A stretch of 64,000 bases of DNA from Bacteroidota bacterium (GTDB taxonomy: Bacteria; Bacteroidota; Bacteroidia; Cytophagales; Cyclobacteriaceae), in assembly GCA_016191555.1 (NCBI GenBank), contig JACPVX010000044.1, forward strand, positions 1 to 64,000, written 5' to 3'. The notes beneath the pieces were generated by a model that saw nothing but the letters and a program-made list of their open reading frames with translations, was not told the DNA's origin and searched no databases. The position numbers were made by a program, and so were the translations under genes. Positions within the stretch are counted from its first letter, which is position 1; each line of letters begins with the position of its first letter. Of this stretch, positions 1 through 6,319 are shown piece after piece.

Positions 1-83
1 CAAATCCAGCACCCGATAAGCCTCTCTCTACCGATTTAGATTGGACGGCTTTTAATGATTTGCTGAAGCAGTTGGTGGCGTAG
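1..83 (+). CDS. C-terminal end of an unidentified protein (partial)
   Basis: An open frame enters from the left edge and ends at the TAG at 81-83. The 26 visible residues (ending DLLKQLVA) are hydrophilic then weakly helical. There is too little to name a family. It is called because codon use is normal and nothing else explains the stretch; it could still be a chance open frame. Confidence 0.4.
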   Translation, partial: NPAPDKPLSTDLDWTAFNDLLKQLVA

Positions 84-145
84 GGATGGACTTATTTGTT
101 TTGATGAATCTGCTGGGGTTTTGAAATTCGAATCGTAGATTCTGG

Positions 146-181
146 CCCCGCAGAGTCTCCCGCCTCGGGGACTCTGTCGGC
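146..181 (-). repeat. REP-like palindrome 1 (left of the RAYT gene)
   Basis: A GC-rich imperfect palindrome with arms AGAGTC/GACTCT around a CCCGCCTCGGG-type centre. It is the reverse complement of the copy at 1300-1337 almost base for base, and lies in opposite orientation to the copy just after the transposase gene. RAYT genes are normally flanked by REP sequences in this way. Confidence 0.8.
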
Positions 182-237
182 ACACATCAACAAACTGGTA
201 CGTTGTAGATAAACTTAGATGATTATATCTTTGACCC

Positions 238-822
238 GTGAGCGTCAAACGAACCATTCCGCATTCCGAAGGCACGTATTTCATAACCATTACATGCAGT
301 CAATGGCTTCGCCTTTTTGAGATAGCTGATTCCTATCATGTTGTGTACAAATGGTTCGATCACCTCAAGAGTAAAGGCCATTACATTAACGCCTACGTCA
401 TCATGCCCAATCATTTTCATGCTCTGATTTCATTTCGCAATACTGGCCAGTCAATTAATACGATTATAGGTAATGGAAAACGATTTATGGCTTATGATAT
501 TGTTGAACAGCTAAAGCAAAGAAATTTAGGTGAACTACTTGATACGTTACAAGCAAACGTGACACCCGCAGATACAGCGCGAAAGAAAAAACACAATGTC
601 TTTGAGGTTTCGTTCGATTGGAAGGAATGCTTGACGGAAAAATTTATAGAGCAAAAAGTTAATTATATTCACGAAAATCCTTGTCGGGGAAAGTGGAATC
701 TTGTGAATAATCTTTCGAGCTACGTGCATAGTTCGGCCGGGTTTTACTTGACAGGCAAACACGGAGCCTACGAGGTAACAAGCTACGAGTTAATGAAGGA
801 TTTGGACTTAACGAAGCTGTAA
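238..822 (+). CDS. REP-associated tyrosine transposase (RAYT, Y1/IS200-like)
   Basis: This is a 194-residue single-strand DNA transposase of the Y1 (HUH) superfamily, which cleaves REP palindromes. The N-terminal half has the family beta strands (TYFITITC) and the metal-binding HUH motif within MPNHFHAL. The likely catalytic tyrosine lies in KVNYIHENP near residue 142, a very typical RAYT segment. It starts with GTG at 238; no better start is visible. REP-like palindromes in inverted orientation lie on both sides (146-181 and 829-862), and further copies are scattered up to 3.85 kb. RAYTs are usually single-copy, domesticated genes rather than active insertion sequences. Here the last codons of the gene plus the adjoining REP recur at 1274-1340, so the element has moved or duplicated part of itself. 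Confidence 0.88.
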   Translation: MSVKRTIPHSEGTYFITITCSQWLRLFEIADSYHVVYKWFDHLKSKGHYINAYVIMPNHFHALISFRNTGQSINTIIGNGKRFMAYDIVEQLKQRNLGELLDTLQANVTPADTARKKKHNVFEVSFDWKECLTEKFIEQKVNYIHENPCRGKWNLVNNLSSYVHSSAGFYLTGKHGAYEVTSYELMKDLDLTKL

Positions 823-865
823 AGAAAGCCGACAGAGTCCCCGAGGCGACTCTGCGGGGACGGGA
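803..865 (+). repeat. Duplicated segment, copy A: RAYT 3' end plus REP 2
   Basis: The last codons and stop of the RAYT gene plus the following palindrome (829-862). Bases 803-848 are identical to 1274-1319 over 46 bp. The copies then differ by a 4-base GGAG present only in copy B and match again for about 17 bases. The arms GACAGAGTCC...ACTCTGCGGGG match the other REP copies. Confidence 0.85.
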
Positions 866-962
866 AGTTGACGGGAAAGCAATTGAATTAGCTAAGACCG
901 TAATTGAAGCATGCAAAATGAATTATGAGAACTGGAAATTCATAGAAGAGCTAAAGAAATGA
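864..962 (+). pseudogene. 3' remnant of an unidentified gene cut by REP DNA
   Basis: Immediately after REP 2 an open frame reads as a plausible helical C-terminus (AIELAKTVIEACKMNYENW and onward, ending EELKK). It ends at TGA 960-962, overlapping the next ATG as ATGA. Such coupling is typical of two genes of one operon. The upstream part is missing: the frame runs back into the REP and transposase. It is read as the tail of a gene truncated by the RAYT/REP insertion. The family is not recognised. Confidence 0.4.
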
Positions 963-1267
963 AACAGGTTGAAGGCAAATTTGAAGTTATTGACAGCTTT
1001 GCAATAAGAAGGAGAAATGAATTTTACCTAATTGGGCGGATTAACGAAGGAATTGCAAAAGAGGCATGGTTCGTTAATATTCCTCTTAACGGATCCCTTA
1101 CTTTTACTTTGAGAATTTCAAAAATCGAAGAAGTAGAAATTAGCCGTGAGGAAAACAAGTACACCCTAATAATCATAAGTCCGGAAAACGATGAGACACT
1201 AGACTTGTTGTTGGGGTTAAATATTGGAAATGAGTCGTTCGATATTACAATTGACGGAGAAGATTAG
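959..1267 (+). CDS. Hypothetical protein, 102 aa
   Basis: A soluble 102-residue protein rich in beta strands, with alternating hydrophobic and charged residues and an acidic C-terminus. There is no signal peptide or membrane segment. The ATG overlaps the stop of the upstream remnant (ATGA), suggesting the pair was once translationally coupled. Sequences with this pattern are often small partner proteins of toxin or immunity pairs, but no motif supports that and the function is unknown. It ends six bases before the second copy of the RAYT tail/REP segment. Confidence 0.6.
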   Translation: MKQVEGKFEVIDSFAIRRRNEFYLIGRINEGIAKEAWFVNIPLNGSLTFTLRISKIEEVEISREENKYTLIIISPENDETLDLLLGLNIGNESFDITIDGED

Positions 1268-1273
1268 GATATG

Positions 1274-1340
1274 TGGACTTAACGAAGCTGTAAAGAAAGC
1301 CGACAGAGTCCCCGAGGCGGGAGACTCTGCGGGGACGGGA
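1274..1340 (+). repeat. Duplicated segment, copy B: RAYT tail plus REP 3
   Basis: Forty-six bases identical to 803-848, including codons for the last residues and stop of the transposase, then a complete REP palindrome (1300-1337) with the extra GGAG that also occurs in REP 1. It carries no transposase body, so it is a detached right end of the RAYT unit. Confidence 0.85.
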
Positions 1341-1342
1341 GA

Positions 1343-1486
1343 GCAAACGAGGCGAGGCAGTACGATTTGCAACAGAGAGAAAATAAGCTTCGCGAGAAGG
1401 AGCGTGAGTTGATCGAACGCGAGAGGAAGACCGCGCCTTTTTTAATAGCCGACAATGAAGTGCTGAGACGCGAGCTGAAAAATTGA
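1343..1486 (+). pseudogene. 3' remnant of a coiled-coil protein gene
   Basis: Directly after REP 3 an open frame of 47 codons reads as a highly charged coiled coil (segments QQRENKLREKEREL and RERKTAP), ending ELKN with TGA at 1484-1486. There is no start codon, and the frame runs back into the REP. It looks like the C-terminus of a gene whose 5' part was displaced by the REP unit. The parent family is not recognised. Confidence 0.4.
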
Positions 1487-1504
1487 TGGAGTAATGAAAC
1501 GAAT

Positions 1505-1762
1505 ATGAAAGCAGTAAATATAAAATTTAACCTGATAGACAGTTATTTAGGGCTTTTGGAGAACCTTAGTCCGGACAATAAGCTTGAGTTAATATCTAAA
1601 CTATCGGACTCACTTAAAAGCTCAAGTAATCAGGCTGAAAAGAATTCGAACAAGTCATTAGACGATTTATGTGGTGCGTTCATCTTCGACAAATCGAGTG
1701 ACGACCTAATAAGTGATTTAAATAGCAGCAGAAATTTTAACCGAAAGATTACAGAGTTTTGA
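1505..1762 (+). CDS. Probable type II antitoxin of a PIN-toxin pair (VapB-like), orphan
   Basis: An 85-residue protein with a helical N-terminus (residues 5-40, LSPDNKLELISKLSDSLK) and a C-terminal tail of the form GAF...SSDDLISDLNSSRNFNRKI. This tail is typical of Bacteroidota antitoxins encoded just ahead of PIN-domain VapC toxins; it normally wraps the toxin and neutralises it. Its TGA overlaps a possible TTG start (TTGA) followed by codons for KKYL, the usual first residues of a PIN toxin, but the frame runs at once into a REP palindrome. The toxin therefore appears deleted and the antitoxin left alone. Assignment is by sequence style, not by a catalytic motif. Confidence 0.55.
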   Translation: MKAVNIKFNLIDSYLGLLENLSPDNKLELISKLSDSLKSSSNQAEKNSNKSLDDLCGAFIFDKSSDDLISDLNSSRNFNRKITEF

Positions 1763-1777
1763 AAAAGTACCTTCCGT

Positions 1778-1809
1778 CCTGCCAGAGTCTCCCACCTCGG
1801 GAATCTGCC
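1778..1809 (-). repeat. REP-like palindrome 4 (degenerate)
   Basis: The segment CAGAGTCTCCCACCTCGGGAA matches REP 1 with a few substitutions and lacks some arm bases. It starts 15 bases after the antitoxin stop codon, at the place where a toxin gene would be expected. Confidence 0.7.
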
Positions 1810-1836
1810 TATAATGATCAATTAGACTAAGGGACA

Positions 1837-2112
1837 ATGAAATCAAAGACATTCAATTTATTTATTCTTAGTGCAGGCATTCTCGTTGCTGCATTCTTAC
1901 TTACCATTTTTAAAGAAACACTAGGACTCGGAGACAACGCTATGTTAATTGGAGCAATCGCGACTTTAGCATTCGGTATAGGCATCGCGGGGCTAATAAT
2001 TGGATTAGGGGAAATAAGAAACTCTCATACGCCCAAAACGTGGGTAGGCCTAATCGGCAATATACTGGTGGTAGGATTCTTCGTTCTGGTTAGCATTTAT
2101 GCATTCAATTAA
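1837..2112 (+). CDS. Small integral membrane protein, 91 aa
   Basis: Three predicted membrane segments fill the protein: about residues 7-26, 36-59 and 69-90, with one short polar loop (RNSHTPKTW) between the last two. There is no signal peptide cleavage site and no recognised family. It is followed 15 bases later by another small membrane protein on the same strand, so the two may be cotranscribed. The function is unknown. Confidence 0.6.
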   Translation: MKSKTFNLFILSAGILVAAFLLTIFKETLGLGDNAMLIGAIATLAFGIGIAGLIIGLGEIRNSHTPKTWVGLIGNILVVGFFVLVSIYAFN

Positions 2113-2127
2113 AAGGTAACTCATCCA

Positions 2128-2346
2128 ATGACCAGAGCCATAACAAACATCGGGCTATTTTTATTTTTTGCATTCTCTCTTCCCTTGGTAATTGTTTACA
2201 TTTATGCACTTCAGGACAAGATAACCAGACCGGGATTGAAAAACTTGAATGATAGGGAATTGATATGGTTTGGTCTATTAGCTCTAGTCTTAGTAGCTAT
2301 CGATTTTTTAATATTGAGACGATTTATTCGAGCGCTCACGAAATGA
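2128..2346 (+). CDS. Small integral membrane protein, 72 aa
   Basis: Two predicted membrane helices (about residues 6-28 and 45-65) separated by a charged loop (QDKITRPGLKNLNDREL), with a basic C-terminus. No family is recognised. It sits 15 bases downstream of the preceding membrane protein gene. The following 75 bases hold no gene. Confidence 0.55.
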   Translation: MTRAITNIGLFLFFAFSLPLVIVYIYALQDKITRPGLKNLNDRELIWFGLLALVLVAIDFLILRRFIRALTK

Positions 2347-2502
2347 AAAGCTAAAGACAACAATGCGTAAATGCTTGCCCCCCACGGTCTATTAATTTGA
2401 ATTTAGTTTTTATATTTCGTTTTGGCACATGGGAAAAGGGGCGCCTTCGAAATCCGCAGCCTTCTTAAACCCAAGCTCGTTATACATAATAACTATTTTT
2501 TG

Positions 2503-3273
2503 ATGAAGATTCTCGCAGCGATTTGGTTTCTCCTTTGGACTTTCATTTGCTCTCATGGACAAGAGAAGAGTAAACAAGATATTTTTAAGCCATTCGCTGT
2601 CATTATTATAAAACCGGACAAGGCGCAAATACCTGATTCATTGAACGTATTCGCAGATGCAATGGAGGACGAGCAATTCATGATGTATTTCTCCGTGATC
2701 AAATCTCTAGAGAATCAGTGGAAAATAGGAGATGATGAAGCAAAGAAAGAAATTGAGCAAGAAGTTCACCAAACTATAAAACGGGCAAGGGAAGACCTCA
2801 ACTTTCGATATTTTCATACCATAGCGATCAAAACCAAACGGGAGCTGAATTCATTATTTAATTCAAATGAAATTGAGACAGATTTTACTTTTAATAATCC
2901 GGTGCTGATCTGTGAATTAGTCGACCGTTCTCAATTATCGACCACGAATCTGAAAAAGATTGGACAGCGTTACAATGTGGATTATATTATTAGTTTCGAG
3001 AACATTCGCACCGCAGGAACCAACAAGGCACCGACTCTCCGTTATGTTGTGAAACTATTCTCGACATCGGCTAACAAGGAAATTTTGAGAAAAGAAATGG
3101 AAGGAAATGCTTCGGTGAACAATTATAAATCTCTTGAACAAATACTTCCTCCCGGAAACATCCATGAAAGAGCAGTGGATTGCGATAATTATCTGGAATG
3201 TATGATGGTGAGTGCCGTACGCTTTTCAACAGAGGAGCTATTCAACGCAATTGAAAAGCGGCAGAAGAAATAA
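2503..3273 (+). CDS. Exported hypothetical protein, 256 aa
   Basis: The start at 2503 is preferred over an in-frame ATG at 2422 because it places a clean signal peptide at the N-terminus (MKILAAIWFLLWTFICSHGQ). The 27 residues before it are unlike a leader. The mature part is about 235 residues, soluble, alpha/beta, with a short Cys pair near the C-terminus (DCDNYLECM). Segments such as YNVDYIISFENIRT and LRYVVKLFSTSANKEI resemble periplasmic proteins that bind nucleotide or curli-type partners, but no family can be named. It ends six bases before REP 5. Confidence 0.65.
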   Translation: MKILAAIWFLLWTFICSHGQEKSKQDIFKPFAVIIIKPDKAQIPDSLNVFADAMEDEQFMMYFSVIKSLENQWKIGDDEAKKEIEQEVHQTIKRAREDLNFRYFHTIAIKTKRELNSLFNSNEIETDFTFNNPVLICELVDRSQLSTTNLKKIGQRYNVDYIISFENIRTAGTNKAPTLRYVVKLFSTSANKEILRKEMEGNASVNNYKSLEQILPPGNIHERAVDCDNYLECMMVSAVRFSTEELFNAIEKRQKK

Positions 3274-3281
3274 TTTAGCAT

Positions 3282-3307
3282 CTGTCCCCGAGGCGAATCT
3301 GCGTGGA
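3282..3307 (+). repeat. REP-like palindrome 5 (degenerate)
   Basis: The central TCCCCGAGGCG and right arm AATCTGCG match the REP consensus; the left arm is eroded. It lies between two hypothetical genes, partly overlapping an in-frame ATG (3303) of the next one, which is one reason to place that gene's start downstream. Confidence 0.65.
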
Positions 3308-3332
3308 TGGAGAAACTAATAAACTTTGTAAA

Positions 3333-3821
3333 ATGACAAAAATGACAACGACTTTTAAGACGACTATTTTAACAGCGATTGTGTTGGTGCTTTCCGTTGC
3401 AGAAAATAAAGCGCAAAATGCTTGCCCTGTAAACTTTGGTAACAAACAATTGGAAACAGCAAAGCTTGACACGAAAAAATGGAATGGAGAAATAGTCGCT
3501 TGTGACATTGAAGTTATTCAAGTTGAAAAAGGGTATTTAGATAAACCCTATTATCAAGTAAGGTTTGAAGATGGTGGGCAAATTTGGGTTGGTGGTTTAG
3601 TGACAAGTGGTTATGAAAAAGTTGGTTCAAAACTTAGAATTTTAGGCTACTTTTCACTAGTCGAGAAAGATGATATTGGAAACAAATTCAATAAAGACGG
3701 TTTTCATATTTTAGCATTTGTAGTTATTAACCTTGCAACAAAGCAAATGGCAATGCTTCCTGGTTCTGACAAACAAGTGAAAGAATGGATGAACGGAACA
3801 GTTCCAGCCGCACAAAAATAA
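3333..3821 (+). CDS. Exported hypothetical protein, about 162 aa
   Basis: A signal peptide (FKTTILTAIVLVLSVAENKAQ) precedes a mature domain of about 130 residues. The mature part is beta-rich and glycine-rich (YYQVRFEDGGQIWVGGLV), resembling small periplasmic beta-barrel or OB-like proteins. The ATG at 3333 or 3342 fits the leader better than the ATG at 3303, which lies inside a REP copy. No family is recognised and no partner gene is evident. Confidence 0.6.
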   Translation: MTKMTTTFKTTILTAIVLVLSVAENKAQNACPVNFGNKQLETAKLDTKKWNGEIVACDIEVIQVEKGYLDKPYYQVRFEDGGQIWVGGLVTSGYEKVGSKLRILGYFSLVEKDDIGNKFNKDGFHILAFVVINLATKQMAMLPGSDKQVKEWMNGTVPAAQK

Positions 3822-3828
3822 ACCACTC

Positions 3829-3845
3829 GGTCCCCGCAGATTCTG
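3829..3845 (-). repeat. Half REP-like element 6
   Basis: The segment GGTCCCCGCAGATTCT matches the outer half of REP 1 and lacks the second arm. It is the last recognisable member of the family in the window. Confidence 0.5.
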
Positions 3846-3871
3846 TGATAAAAACCGAGGTCTGATTTTAT

Positions 3872-3879
3872 TACTTTTG
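3872..3879 (+). promoter_or_regulatory. Predicted -7 promoter element (TAnnTTTG)
   Basis: TACTTTTG matches the Bacteroidota -7 consensus TAnnTTTG, 39 bases before the ATG of the next gene. No convincing -33 element was found. Confidence 0.4.
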
Positions 3880-3917
3880 TAGTAGGGCCTACACCGACTG
3901 GAAGCAATGATTATTCA

Positions 3918-4577
3918 ATGAAGAGAGGACTAAAGATAACAGCGATTGTGATTTTTGTGCTGCTAGTTCTTTTTGGAGCTGGTGGTTACGTAGCATTGCG
4001 AATCTTCGGTGACGCCTATGGAACCAACTGCCAACGATCGTCCAATTGGACGATAGGCAATTATAAAATTCAAGAATATAAATGTTTAGGCTGGGCTGGC
4101 CCTTCTTATTACACATACAACTTGTCTAGACACAATGAAGAAATAGGTGAAGGCGGACATAAGATTGACTCTTGTACCATCGGATTTATCCAAGCAAGTG
4201 ACATCTATCTAAAATTCAATATTTGCAATAATACCGTGGTGGAACTTCGACCCCAGAAAATACCATTAGTATTAGCGATGATAGACTCGGTACTAATTCA
4301 CCGAACTGAAAACAATCATTTGAGAAAACTGGAACAGTCCGAGATGGAAGAATTTGTCACCAAATGGAATCAGGCTCCCGTGTTTGATTTTAGAGATAAC
4401 GAAAAGCCATTTTATCCTTCATCTTCATATTTCGTATTTGTGTATTCTGATGGCAATGTCAGAAAATTTGAGACTGGAAATTTTATGATTAAGGATAGCT
4501 ACAATTGGTCGTATAATTTCTTAGAGAAAGATGAGAAAGTAGGATATGAGAAATTTGATAAAATGTGGAATAATTAA
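3918..4577 (+). CDS. Membrane-anchored hypothetical protein, 219 aa
   Basis: A single N-terminal membrane anchor (residues 5-28, ITAIVIFVLLVLFGAGGYVAL) is followed by a periplasmic domain of about 185 residues with several cysteines (NCQRSSN, YKCLGW, DSCTIG, FNICNN), suggesting disulfides. It is aromatic-rich. No known family is recognised. A TAnnTTTG element lies 39 bases upstream, so it probably has its own promoter. Confidence 0.6.
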   Translation: MKRGLKITAIVIFVLLVLFGAGGYVALRIFGDAYGTNCQRSSNWTIGNYKIQEYKCLGWAGPSYYTYNLSRHNEEIGEGGHKIDSCTIGFIQASDIYLKFNICNNTVVELRPQKIPLVLAMIDSVLIHRTENNHLRKLEQSEMEEFVTKWNQAPVFDFRDNEKPFYPSSSYFVFVYSDGNVRKFETGNFMIKDSYNWSYNFLEKDEKVGYEKFDKMWNN

Positions 4578-4669
4578 ATCTATCCACTTTCCGGAATAGT
4601 ATTTTCTCTTTCAACTCTTCGGAGATGGAAGAGCCAATTGCAATCATTAACGGGTAGTAAATCGGTTGA

Positions 4670-5161
4670 ATGAAAAAATGGAATTTAATTCTGAGTTATC
4701 TTGGACTATGGGCAATGGTCATAATAGAAAACCTATCGGGAGGAATAATTTCCTATGAGAAGTCTAGAATTATTGTTGCATTATATGTGGGTGTTTTACT
4801 CGTAGCGCTTCCTTACATACTGTTTAAAATCTTGACAGAATTTCAGGTAAAGGAGAATTCAAAATGGTATGCTACGATATTAAGTACCTTCATCCTTGTG
4901 ATACCGTACGGCATCTGGACCGGAAAAGTTGATGAAAAGAGATTACAGGAGAGCAGCCGAGAGACAATAGGTGTAGTCTATAAGGATTGGATTTCAAGAC
5001 GAAAGCATTTGGTAAGAGTGAAATACAGTGTCGATCACATAGAATATACAACCTTTTCTGAAACAGATCGCCATAAAGTCCTTGCGCTTGGAGATACAGT
5101 AACAATCATCTATTGGACTAAAAATCCAGAATTATGTAAGATTAAGGAATTGTGGAAATAG
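4670..5161 (+). CDS. Membrane protein with C-terminal beta domain, 163 aa
   Basis: Three predicted membrane helices (about residues 7-26, 34-57 and 66-85) precede a soluble C-terminal domain. Its strands (GVVYKDWISRRKHLVRVKYS, LALGDTVTIIYWTKNPEL) resemble DUF3592-type membrane proteins, in which such a domain follows transmembrane segments. That resemblance is loose and the function is unknown. No operon partner is adjacent. Confidence 0.55.
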   Translation: MKKWNLILSYLGLWAMVIIENLSGGIISYEKSRIIVALYVGVLLVALPYILFKILTEFQVKENSKWYATILSTFILVIPYGIWTGKVDEKRLQESSRETIGVVYKDWISRRKHLVRVKYSVDHIEYTTFSETDRHKVLALGDTVTIIYWTKNPELCKIKELWK

Positions 5162-5256
5162 CAACTAGCCAAGCTATCCCAGACGCTGCGCCCTAAAATC
5201 TTCCATCGCATAGAACTATTTCGCCAACCGGTTCATCTTTACCGAAACCTAATCGG

Positions 5257-6100
5257 ATGGCACTTCAAAAACTAATTCCCATTTGCACCATAATCTTGTT
5301 GGCTGCATGCACAACCAAAGAAGATAAAAAAGATGTTGCTGCGTTACATTTTACACAATATTCAGAATCGGTAAAGGATACATTTTACATTGATGTACAA
5401 CTCCCAAAAGAATACACGGCACACCCGAATAAGAAATATCCGACTCTAGTATTCGTGGATGGAAATTTCTATTTCCCCATGATGTCTGCCATCCTTCATC
5501 AATATGAAACCGCGGGATTATTAGAGCCATTCATCGTAGTAGGTGTAGGCTATAAATCATTTAAGAGTATGGACTCATTACGTATCAGGGATTATTTGTT
5601 TCCCAAGGCATTGCCTTCGGACGAACTGAATGCCAGTGGCGGTGGAGAAAACTTTTACAATTTCATCACGAAAGAATTATTACCCAAGATTGATAACAAC
5701 TTTAGAACAGATACGGCAGACAGAACTTTGTTGGGGCATTCGTTTGGCGGGTACTTTGTTCTGTACAGTTTATTCCACCAAGCTGCACAGCAAAAAACGG
5801 ACTTCAACTACTTTGTTTCAGCTAGTCCGTCATTATGGTATAACAACTTTTATTTAAACGGGCTACCCGACCAACTTGCGAAAAACGAAAAAAAAATTAG
5901 GACTCTTCTTGAGCGTTGGCGCATTGGAAGATTCTACTTGGGCTGTTAACCCAGTCAAGAATTTGACAAGAGAACTTCAAAACAAACAGATGAAAGCGTT
6001 TGATTTTAAAAGTAGCGTGTATAGTCATTTAGACCACATGGATGTTCCGCTGATCACATTCGCCAAAGGACTTCAGGAGTTGAGGGCTTCGAAGCAATGA
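5257..6100 (+). pseudogene. Esterase (alpha/beta hydrolase, esterase D/IroE-like lipoprotein), frameshifted
   Basis: The first frame (5257-5949) starts with a lipoprotein signal (lipobox LLAAC, Cys18), then an esterase domain: LPKEYTAHPNKKYPTLVFVDG, and the nucleophile elbow GHSFGG with Ser162. The frame is lost at a run of nine A at 5888-5896. The continuation lies one base out of phase and runs to 6100, carrying the family C-terminus (FLSVGALEDSTWAVNP, YSHLDHMDVP with the probable catalytic His). Removing one A would restore one protein of about 280 residues. It may be a real pseudogene, a slippage-controlled gene or a sequencing error. The family hydrolyses esters of siderophores, peptides or acyl groups; the substrate is unknown here. 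Confidence 0.75.
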
Positions 6101-6118
6101 GCAATGCATGAAAAAAAA

Positions 6119-6142
6119 CTGGCCGATGAAAACACCGACCAG
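6119..6142 (-). terminator. Intrinsic terminator for the leftward sensor gene
   Basis: Ten-base arms CTGGCCGATG and CACCGACCAG pair with two G-U wobbles around an AAAA loop. On the minus strand the hairpin is followed by a run of eight U. It therefore ends leftward transcripts from the sensor gene and the small frame at 6207-6293. Confidence 0.75.
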
Positions 6143-6206
6143 AGATTAAAGCATATTTAATAGACAGGTATTTTTCTCTGCGTTTAAATGCTGAGAGGAA
6201 ATACAG

Positions 6207-6293
6207 CTAGTTATTCAGGTACCAGTTAAGCAATAGGATAGCGATAACAAGCACGACCAGTTTGATCCAATCGCGCTTCCGCCACTTGGGCAT
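6207..6293 (-). CDS. Small single-helix membrane protein, 28 aa
   Basis: An ATG-to-TAG frame of 29 codons: a basic head (MPKWRKRDWIK) and one hydrophobic helix (LVVLVIAILLL) ending NWYLNN. It lies between the stop of the PAS sensor gene (6320) and the terminator at 6119-6142 on the same strand, so it is in the same predicted transcript. The pattern of a basic N-terminus plus one helix is typical of real bacterial small membrane proteins. There is no homology evidence, and no Shine-Dalgarno site, as is common in this phylum. Confidence 0.4.
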   Translation of the reverse strand: MPKWRKRDWIKLVVLVIAILLLNWYLNN

Positions 6294-6319
6294 GCCTAAG
6301 GATGGGGATGTAGGATTTT

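Noticed and set aside
659..916. 85-codon frame on the minus strand over the RAYT tail and REP
   Set aside because: It runs antisense through the transposase end and the palindrome; the composition is not protein-like.
1224..1412. 62-codon frame reading GLNEAVKKADRVPEAGDS through REP 3
   Set aside because: It is made of the duplicated RAYT tail in another frame plus REP sequence, with no start site of its own.
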